DNA of 10,937 nt from Pseudomonadota bacterium (lineage in GTDB: Bacteria; Pseudomonadota; Alphaproteobacteria; Rhodobacterales; Rhodobacteraceae), in contig JACZTQ010000085.1 of assembly GCA_022573605.1 (NCBI GenBank), positions 1-10,937 on the forward strand. Reading direction: 5' to 3'. Shown piece after piece: positions 6,410-10,937 of this stretch (positions are counted from its first letter, which is position 1; the number at the start of each line of letters is the position of its first letter). The notes under the pieces were generated by a model. That model saw only the letters and a program-made list of their open reading frames with translations. It did no database searches and was not told where the DNA came from. Both the position numbers and the translations under genes were made by a program.

Positions 6410-7216
6410 GTGCCGCGCCGCGTCGTCCATTTCCTGCTGCATGTGCCGAAATGCGCCGGGACGACGGTCGAGGAACACTTCCGCGCGGCCCTGGGCGAGG
6501 GTTTCCTGCTGGCGCCGCGCTGGCGCAACCCGCTGCGCAGCGTCTTCGGCAACCGCTATTCGATGGCGCCGGGCGACCCGCGACTGGGGTCTGTGAAGGT
6601 CATCACCGGGCACTCGATGGGGGTCTCGCTGAAGCGCCGTTTTCCCGGTGTTGAAATCCGCGAATCGGTGCTGCTGCGCGACCCGGTGGGCTATCACCTG
6701 TCGCTCTACGACTACCGGGTGGCGCGCCACCGGGCCGGCGCCGGACCCAAGCCGCCCGGTTTCGCCTCGTGGTATCTGGCCCAGCGCCGCAACCCGATCA
6801 GCCGGTTCATCCTGAACCACTACTACGAGCAGGGCGTCCCGGCGCTCTACCGGCTATCGTCGCAGGGCCGGCTGGCCTGGCTGGAGGAGCGCTTCGCCGC
6901 GTTCTGGTTCGTTGGCGGCTACCGGCGCGCCGGCGAGATGATCGCCGGGATCAGCCGCGAGCTGGGCGTGGCGGGGGAGGCCGAGGACCGCAATGTCGGC
7001 GAGGCTAGCGAGACGACACTGGATGATCGGATGCGTGGCCGCATCGTCAGCGAGAACGCGGTCGACCAGGCGCTGTGGGAGCGCTGGGCCGGGCGGGGCT
7101 GGAAGGCGGACGGGCGCAACCCCGCCGAGCCGCCGCCCGCCCTGCCCGGCAACGACCGGCTGCGCTACCTCGGCAGCGACATCGCCACCCTGTTCTGGCG
7201 CGTGGCGACCCGGTGA
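6410..7216 (+). CDS. Sulfotransferase-family protein (PAPS-dependent, predicted)
   Basis: This 268-residue protein resembles the soluble Sulfotransfer_2-type branch, which moves sulfate from 3'-phosphoadenylyl sulfate (PAPS) to a hydroxyl group, commonly of a carbohydrate. The 5'-phosphosulfate loop is HVPKCAGTT at residues 11-19, where the usual form is HIPKTAGTT; the Cys in place of Thr is a mild variation. The 3'-phosphate site is LLRDPVGYHLS at 88-98, with R90 and S98 as the expected contacts. No signal peptide or membrane span is seen, so it is probably cytoplasmic. The start is discussed with the ribosome site at 6393-6400; longer versions from 6302 or 6368 are possible. It stands alone: no PAPS synthesis, glycosyltransferase or export genes adjoin it, so the acceptor is unknown. 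The REP-like element follows its stop. Confidence 0.75.
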   Translation: MPRRVVHFLLHVPKCAGTTVEEHFRAALGEGFLLAPRWRNPLRSVFGNRYSMAPGDPRLGSVKVITGHSMGVSLKRRFPGVEIRESVLLRDPVGYHLSLYDYRVARHRAGAGPKPPGFASWYLAQRRNPISRFILNHYYEQGVPALYRLSSQGRLAWLEERFAAFWFVGGYRRAGEMIAGISRELGVAGEAEDRNVGEASETTLDDRMRGRIVSENAVDQALWERWAGRGWKADGRNPAEPPPALPGNDRLRYLGSDIATLFWRVATR

Positions 7217-7256
7217 GCGCAATTATCCGTGGCATCGAGAGCGGCAGCGCCGCAGA

Positions 7257-7279
7257 CTCCTCCCCTTCGAGGGGAGGGG
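7257..7279. repeat. C/G-rich intergenic hairpin
   Basis: The arms CTCCTCCCCT and AGGGGAGGGG (7257-7266 and 7270-7279) pair over ten positions, with one G-T wobble and a three-base loop (tcg). It lies 40 bases after the sulfotransferase stop and 20 bases before the REP-like element. It resembles in kind the hairpin at 5844-5868, so both may belong to one repetitive family in this genome. It could also help terminate transcription. Confidence 0.55.
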
Positions 7280-7299
7280 GACGCAGGGCCCGAGCAAGC

Positions 7300-7370
7300 G
7301 TAGGGCGGGTCTTGACCCGCCATTCCGTGTCGATCGTCGAAGGTGATTGGCGGATCAAGATCCGCCCTAC
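7300..7370. repeat. REP/BIME-like nested inverted repeat
   Basis: Two 22-bp outer arms (7300-7321 and 7349-7370) are inverted copies of each other with only two mismatches, around a 27-bp spacer. Each arm is itself a palindrome: GGCGGGTC-tt-GACCCGCC (7304-7321) and GGCGGATC-aa-GATCCGCC (7349-7366). The two differences compensate, so each small hairpin stays perfectly paired. This is the layout of paired REP elements, and I recall similar gtagggcgg-type sequences in intergenic DNA of many proteobacteria. It sits between two convergent genes, the usual place for REPs. Confidence 0.75.
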
Positions 7371-7375
7371 TTTTT
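7349..7375 (+). terminator. Candidate terminator for the sulfotransferase gene
   Basis: The right-hand 8-bp hairpin of the REP-like element (7349-7366) is followed, after ctac, by five T (7371-7375). On the + strand this resembles a Rho-independent terminator downstream of the gene ending at 7216. The T run overlaps the end of the convergent ABC gene. The four-base gap before the T run makes it weaker than a classic case. Confidence 0.4.
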
Positions 7376-8315
7376 AACCGGCTTTTCCCGATTGCGTCAG
7401 CGACAGGAACACCTGTTCCAGATTCGCCTCCTCGGTGGTGATGTCGGTGATCTCGAGCCCCGCCGCCTGGGCCGCCGCCACCAGCGCCGGAGCCGAGGCG
7501 CGGCTGCGCGAATAGGTCAGCGCCAGAAGGTCGGGGGCGCGCATCCGGGCCGTCACCTCGGGGCCGAGGTCGGGCGGGCTCTCGCACCGCTCGGCGAGGC
7601 GCAGCAGCAGGGTCTTGGTGTCGATCCGGGCCAGCAGGTCGGGGGTGTCCTCGCAGGCCACCACCTCGCCGTGGTTGAGGATGGCGATGCGGTCGCACAT
7701 CGCCTCCGCCTCCTCCAGGTAATGCGTGGTCAGGATCACCGTGGTGCCGGCGGCGTTGAGCTCGCGCACATAGTCCCACAGCATCCGGCGCAGCTCGATA
7801 TCGACCCCCGCGGTCGGCTCGTCGAGCACCAGCACCGGCGGGTTGTGGACCAGCGCCTTGGCCAGCAGCAGGCGGCGGCGCATGCCGCCGGACAGCGAGC
7901 GGGTATAGGCATGGGCTTGCTCGGCCAGCCCGACCCGGGAGAGGATTTCCATCGAGCGGCGCTCGGATTTCGGCACCGCGTAGAGCCCGGCCTGGACCTC
8001 GAGCGATTCCAGCGGGGTGAAGAACGGGTCGATGTTCAGCTCCTGCGGCACCACGCCGATGGCGGCGCGGGCGTGGCGCGGGTTGGCGTCCTGGTCGAAG
8101 CCCCAGATACCCACCGTGCCCGAGGTCTTCAGCACCAGACCGGCGAGGATGTTGATGAAGGTCGACTTGCCGGCCCCGTTCGGCCCCAGCAGCCCGAAGA
8201 TCGAGCCCGCCGGCACGTCGAGGTCGATCGCCTTCAGCGCCTGGATCGGGCCGGACCGGCGGCTGCCGGCATAGGTCTTGACCAGGTTGCGGACCTCGAT
8301 GGCGTTTTTGGGCAT
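7374..8315 (-). CDS. ABC-2-type transporter ATP-binding protein
   Basis: This is the nucleotide-binding subunit of an ABC exporter of the DrrA/ABC-2 kind (313 residues from the chosen start). All ATPase motifs are present: Walker A GPNGAGKST at 44-52, Q-loop Q91 in VVPQE, signature LSGGM at 141-145, Walker B VLVLDEPTAGVD at 161-172 and switch H198 in TTHYLEEAE. Residues from about 225 form the extra C-terminal domain typical of DrrA-like ATPases, including EEANLEQVFLSLT near the end. The start is uncertain: ATG 8315 gives the N-terminus MPKNAIEVRNLVKTY, as expected for the family. ATG 8333 and GTG 8396 are upstream alternatives without good ribosome sites. No permease gene is in the window, so its partner must be elsewhere. 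Substrate unknown. It diverges from the zinc-protein gene and converges on the sulfotransferase gene. Confidence 0.92.
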   Translation of the reverse strand: MPKNAIEVRNLVKTYAGSRRSGPIQALKAIDLDVPAGSIFGLLGPNGAGKSTFINILAGLVLKTSGTVGIWGFDQDANPRHARAAIGVVPQELNIDPFFTPLESLEVQAGLYAVPKSERRSMEILSRVGLAEQAHAYTRSLSGGMRRRLLLAKALVHNPPVLVLDEPTAGVDIELRRMLWDYVRELNAAGTTVILTTHYLEEAEAMCDRIAILNHGEVVACEDTPDLLARIDTKTLLLRLAERCESPPDLGPEVTARMRAPDLLALTYSRSRASAPALVAAAQAAGLEITDITTEEANLEQVFLSLTQSGKAG

Positions 8316-8470
8316 GCGGGCGAAGATCTCCATGGCGGGAAAGGCAGCACACGGCTTGCCCGGCGAGACCGGATCGCTATCATGCGGCGCCAACACCGGT
8401 CAATCGGCCGTGACCCCAAGCCCCTGCCCCATACGGAGACCCCGCCCCCATGCCCAGGAACGCCATCGAA
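8295..8470. repeat. Imperfect 28-bp inverted repeat covering two divergent gene starts
   Basis: The arms are 8295-8322 and 8443-8470. Read outward on each gene's own strand, 24 of 28 bases agree. Both contain the start codon, so the ABC ATPase begins MPKNAIE and the zinc protein MPRNAIE. The 120-bp centre holds the divergent promoter region. Confidence 0.7.
8356..8383 (+). promoter_or_regulatory. Candidate sigma-70-type promoter for the zinc protein and polA
   Basis: TTGCCC (8356-8361) and TATCAT (8378-8383) lie 16 bases apart; they match the -35 consensus at four and the -10 consensus at five of six positions. Transcription would begin near 8390, giving a leader of about 60 bases before ATG 8450. 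The match is from reading alone and a chance match is possible. Confidence 0.3.
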
Positions 8471-8635
8471 GCTCCAGAGACCGAAGAAGTCACCACCCGG
8501 CGCATCGCCTGCGACGGCGGCGGCGCCGCCTATGGCCACCCGAGGGTCTGGCTCCAGATCGGCGCCGAGGGCTTCGTCGAGTGCGGCTATTGCGACAAGA
8601 AGTTCGTGCTCAAGCCGGGCGCGGCGGACCACTGA
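8450..8635 (+). CDS. CHCC zinc-finger protein (NDUFS6-like)
   Basis: This 61-residue protein fits the short zf-CHCC family, the bacterial counterpart of the NDUFS6 subunit of mitochondrial complex I. The zinc ligands are C21, H30, C45 and C48, in RIACDGG, YGHPRVWL and VECGYCDKKFVL. By family knowledge these proteins are linked to complex I assembly or stability in alphaproteobacteria; nothing in this window shows that link, as no nuo gene is present. ATG 8450 has GGAGA at 8435-8439, ten bases upstream, which is rather far. polA begins four bases after its stop, so the two are probably co-transcribed. Confidence 0.88.
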   Translation: MPRNAIEAPETEEVTTRRIACDGGGAAYGHPRVWLQIGAEGFVECGYCDKKFVLKPGAADH

Positions 8636-8639
8636 GCCG

Positions 8640-9371
8640 ATGGCGGAGGACACGCCGGCGGGCATCGGAAAAGGCGATCACCTCTATCTGATCGACGGCT
8701 CGGGCTTCATCTTCCGCGCCTACCACGCCCTGCCGCCGCTGACCCGCAAGTCCGACGGCCTGCCGGTGGGCGCGGTGGCGGGCTTCTGCAACATGCTGCA
8801 CAAGATGCTGACCGGGTTCGGCGCCGGCGGGCCGACCCATCTGGCGGTGATCTTCGACTATTCGGGCAAGACCTTCCGCAACGATCTCTACCCGGAATAC
8901 AAGGCCAACCGCCCGCCCGCGCCGGAAGACCTGGTGCCCCAGTTCCCGCTGATCCGCGAGGCGACCCGGGCCTTCGGCCTGCCCGCGGTCGAGATGGAGG
9001 GCTATGAGGCCGACGACCTGATCGCCACCTACGCCCGCCAGGCCGCCGGGGCCGGGGCGACGGTGACCGTGGTGTCGTCGGACAAGGACCTGATGCAGCT
9101 TGTCGGCGGCGCCATCGACATGCTCGACCCGATGAAGAACCGCGCCATCGGGCCGGACCAGGTGCGCGAGAAATTCGGCGTCGGGCCCGACCGGGTGGTC
9201 GACGTGCAGGCGCTGGCCGGCGACAGCACCGACAACGTGCCCGGCGCGCCGGGCATCGGGGTCAAGACCGCGGCCCTGCTGATCGGGGAATACGGCGATC
9301 TCGACACGCTGCTGGAGCGCGCCGGCGACGAACGTGTGCCCGAGCCTGGCTTTGCGAGCAAACCGCTGTGA
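8640..9371 (+). pseudogene. polA: DNA polymerase I, 3'-truncated: only the 5'-nuclease domain remains
   Basis: The 243-residue product is the N-terminal quarter of DNA polymerase I. The FEN-type 5'-3' nuclease domain removes primers and flaps. Its acidic metal ligands are visible: D19 (LIDGSGF), D73 (FDYSGKTFR), EADD 123-126, SDKD 147-150 and GDSTDN 194-199. The DNA-binding helix-hairpin-helix GAPGIGVKTA (202-211) follows. Family resemblance stops after LLERAGD (about 230, position 9330); the last 13 residues are unrelated. The final nuclease helices and the proofreading and polymerase domains (about 700 more residues) are missing. ATG 8640 begins four bases after the zinc-protein stop. The fragment could retain nuclease activity like a stand-alone exonuclease, but polymerase function must come from elsewhere, or the join is an assembly fault. 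Confidence 0.88.
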
Positions 9372-9387
9372 CCTCCGAGACAGCGGT
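9362..9387. repeat. Perfect 8-bp inverted repeat over the SprT start codon
   Basis: ACCGCTGT (9362-9369) and ACAGCGGT (9380-9387) are exact inverted copies separated by ten bases. The left arm includes the first two bases of the GTG start of the SprT-like gene and part of the polA stop. In mRNA the hairpin would hide the start codon. It lies about 30 bases beyond the point where polA resemblance ends, so it could also be a trace of the joining event. Confidence 0.55.
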
Positions 9388-10087
9388 GCCGGACGAGACC
9401 CGTCTGGAGGTGGCGGCCCTCCTCGCCGAGCTGTGCGCCCAACATGGCATCTCGCCGGTGCCCCGGCTCGAGTGGTCGACGCGCATGCGGCGGATGCTCG
9501 GCCGCGCCTACGTCGACCACCGGATGATCAGGCTCTCGGCGTGGCTGGCGGATGGCCAAGCCCTCCACACCCTTCGTCACGAGCTCGCGCATATCGCCGT
9601 GGGCAGCGGGCGTCAGGCACCGCATGGGCCGAAGTGGCGGGAGTGGGCCGTGAGGCTCGGCGTCGGGCCGCGTGCCACCTCCCACCTGGCGCCCGCGAAC
9701 AGCCAGCAACGCGCCGACAACCGGCGTTACACGGGCCTTGAGTGCGGCAACTGCGGAGTCCGGCTCGCGCGGGCCCGAGTCCTGCGTGGGCTCTACCACA
9801 GAGACTGCGGACCGCGCGAAGGGAAACTCCGGCGCGTCGTCCGAGGCGGCAGGGAACAGGTGTTCAACTGGGTGGCGGCCAGGAAGTCTGGCGACGCAAA
9901 AATTCTATATGGGCATGATAGCGGTTCAACATCAGGGTCTGGCGGGAGTGTAATTGGCCTCCTAATTTGTGTCAAACAAAACGGAGGTCAGTCGCCGGAC
10001 GGTTCCAGTGCCGGAGCGCCGGTCCGTCTGAATTTCGCTCCCACCGACCGGAAGAATCCAGGCAAGCTGACATGCATGATCGTGTAG
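9368..10087 (+). CDS. SprT-like zinc metalloprotein, probably with a read-through tail
   Basis: The HExxH motif HELAH at residues 71-75 and a further H86 in HGPKWREW give the SprT-like metallopeptidase core. A zinc ribbon follows (C126, C129, H144, C147 in ECGNCG and YHRDCG). SprT/Spartan relatives act on DNA-bound proteins; that this one does is inference. GTG 9368 overlaps the polA fragment stop in a GTGA join, with no strong ribosome site. The N-terminal helix region (11-30) precedes the catalytic core, as in the family. After about residue 178 the sequence becomes Gly/Ser-rich without family character, and residues 207-239 are encoded antisense to the RND pump gene. The natural protein therefore probably ended near 9900, and the present frame is a truncated gene reading into its neighbour. 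SprT-like genes often occur on plasmids and phages, which fits the accessory look here. Confidence 0.75.
   Translation: MTSETAVPDETRLEVAALLAELCAQHGISPVPRLEWSTRMRRMLGRAYVDHRMIRLSAWLADGQALHTLRHELAHIAVGSGRQAPHGPKWREWAVRLGVGPRATSHLAPANSQQRADNRRYTGLECGNCGVRLARARVLRGLYHRDCGPREGKLRRVVRGGREQVFNWVAARKSGDAKILYGHDSGSTSGSGGSVIGLLICVKQNGGQSPDGSSAGAPVRLNFAPTDRKNPGKLTCMIV
9957..9989 (-). terminator. Imperfect hairpin at the 3' end of the RND gene
   Basis: The outer arms GGCCTCC (9957-9963) and GGAGGTC (9983-9989) pair with one wobble, and the inner arms TTTGT (9966-9970) and ACAAA (9976-9980) pair around a five-base loop. On the minus strand this structure overlaps the RND stop codon (9990-9988). No T run follows. 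The surrounding 9900-9985 stretch is markedly AT-rich (about 45% GC in the 9901-9960 line). Confidence 0.3.
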
Positions 10088-10937
10088 ACGATTGGCACCA
10101 CTATGAGGGTCAGGAATGTCGATGAGATCAATCCTCCAATGACCACCGTCGCAAGCTCCGCGCCGATGATGCCGCCCTCGTCGCCGACGAACGCTGCCAG
10201 AGGTAGGAGCGCGAAGCTGGTTGTGAACGTTGTCATCAGTATGGGCCTCAGACGGATGCGGCCTCCCTGAATCAGCGCATCGTAGAGGCTGAGACCCCGT
10301 TCTCGGAGCTGTTCCACAAAAGCGATCAGCACTATCGCGTTGGTCACCACGATGCCGATGAGAAGCAAAACGCCCATCATCGCCGGAAGCCCCAGCGACC
10401 GGCCCGTGACCGCCAGTGCCGCCAGCGCGCCTATGGTAGCCAGCGGCAGACTCATGATAATCACAAATGGGTTCCTCAACGCGCCGAGGCTGGCGGCCAT
10501 CACAAGATAGACAAGGACGATGCCCACAGCCATCGCCAGGAATATATCCTGGAACCCCTCGGCGATCTGCTGGAAAACCCCGCCCGTATTTACACTCACC
10601 CCCGGAGGCATGTCGATGGAGTCGATCCGCTCCTGGATTTTCGCGCCGACAGCCTGGGTGTCCTCGTCCGTGATGGCTCCGGTGATGCTGGCAGAGCGCA
10701 CTCCGTCGGAGCGGCTGATGGTTACTGGACCTTCCTCCACCGTCACGTCCGCGATGTCGCCCAGCCTGGACGTGCCCATCTGCCCTGCAATGATCAGGTT
10801 TTTCACTCCATCAATCTCGTTCACGCCTTCGGCATTGCCCTTGAGTATGACAGTCGTTGGCCCGCTTTCGAGGTTGACCTCGGTGACGGGCTGTCCCACC
10901 AGGAACTGGTGGACCTGGAAGGCGACCAGCCGTGCAG
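9988..10937 (-). CDS. RND-type efflux pump inner-membrane subunit, C-terminal part
   Basis: The frame is open to the window edge, giving about 316 C-terminal residues of a protein that is usually about 1,000 or more. It resembles the hydrophobe/amphiphile efflux (AcrB/SwrC-like) branch, which exports drugs or amphiphiles using the proton gradient. A periplasmic docking/porter segment (TSRLGDIADVTVEEGPVTIS and a following PPGVSV) comes first. It is followed by the C-terminal helix bundle, with the conserved motifs LVMAASLGALRNPF, IGIVVTNAIVLIAF, GRIRLRPILMTTFTT and ELATVVIGGLISSTFLTLIVVPIVY. The stop is TGA at 9990-9988. GC content is lower than in the core block (48-58% in three of four lines counted between 10081 and 10320). 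Its 3' end overlaps the tail of the SprT-like frame on the other strand by 100 bases. Substrate unknown; the adaptor gene would lie outside the window. Confidence 0.9.
   Translation of the reverse strand, partial: ARLVAFQVHQFLVGQPVTEVNLESGPTTVILKGNAEGVNEIDGVKNLIIAGQMGTSRLGDIADVTVEEGPVTISRSDGVRSASITGAITDEDTQAVGAKIQERIDSIDMPPGVSVNTGGVFQQIAEGFQDIFLAMAVGIVLVYLVMAASLGALRNPFVIIMSLPLATIGALAALAVTGRSLGLPAMMGVLLLIGIVVTNAIVLIAFVEQLRERGLSLYDALIQGGRIRLRPILMTTFTTSFALLPLAAFVGDEGGIIGAELATVVIGGLISSTFLTLIVVPIVYTIMHVSLPGFFRSVGAKFRRTGAPALEPSGD

Noticed and set aside
8316..8396. Longer ABC ATPase starting at GTG 8396 or ATG 8333
   Set aside because: Neither has a convincing ribosome site, and the extra residues fall outside the conserved family start; kept only as alternatives.
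7347..8639. In-frame upstream extension of polA by about 430 codons
   Set aside because: It is antisense to the ABC ATPase and covers the zinc-protein gene; real polA similarity starts only at ATG 8640.
9900..9990. AT-rich segment considered as an insertion-sequence end
   Set aside because: No terminal repeats pairing with another site and no target duplication could be found by eye; the local hairpin explains the symmetry.

Overview
The window is GC-rich DNA from what is probably an alphaproteobacterium, most likely Rhodospirillales-like. The basis is a petABC operon encoding a complete cytochrome bc1 complex (with cytochrome b heme ligands at the same residue numbers as in Rhodobacter), a short NDUFS6-like CHCC zinc protein, and a trmL remnant divergent from petA. 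The lineage is inferred from gene content and codon bias, not from a search.

Layout. Bases 1-157 hold only a small tandem repeat. A DNA methyltransferase gene (158-1378) follows. Its 3' end abuts and slightly overlaps, on the opposite strand, a trmL fragment (1368-1595) that keeps only the N-terminal third of the enzyme. A divergent control region (1596-1780) carries a perfect 19-bp tandem duplication and a hairpin. Then come petA, petB and petC (1781-4597) and aroC, all on the + strand. Convergent to aroC is a HIT-family hydrolase. Divergent from that is a sulfotransferase-like gene, with a 20-bp dyad between the two. A REP-like inverted-repeat element (about 7257-7375) separates the sulfotransferase from a convergent ABC-2-type ATPase gene. 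Divergent from the ATPase are the CHCC zinc protein gene and polA. The start regions of the ATPase and zinc protein genes form an imperfect 28-bp inverted repeat.

polA breaks off at about 9330, after the 5'-nuclease domain. It is followed at once by a SprT-like HExxH metalloprotein gene whose GTG start overlaps the polA stop. The SprT frame runs into the antisense strand of an RND efflux pump gene (9988-10937, cut by the window edge), whose GC content is clearly lower than that of the core block.

How the genes fit together: petABC makes the quinol:cytochrome c oxidoreductase; aroC, hinT-like, the ABC ATPase, the CHCC protein and polA are ordinary housekeeping genes. The main unusual point is that this block is cut at both ends inside conserved genes (trmL on the left, polA on the right), and the material beyond each cut is accessory-type (DNA methyltransferase; SprT-like protein and RND pump). 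This suggests rearrangement or insertion at both edges, or assembly joins. I see no transposase, integrase, CRISPR array, tRNA or rRNA, and no clearly new multi-gene system.
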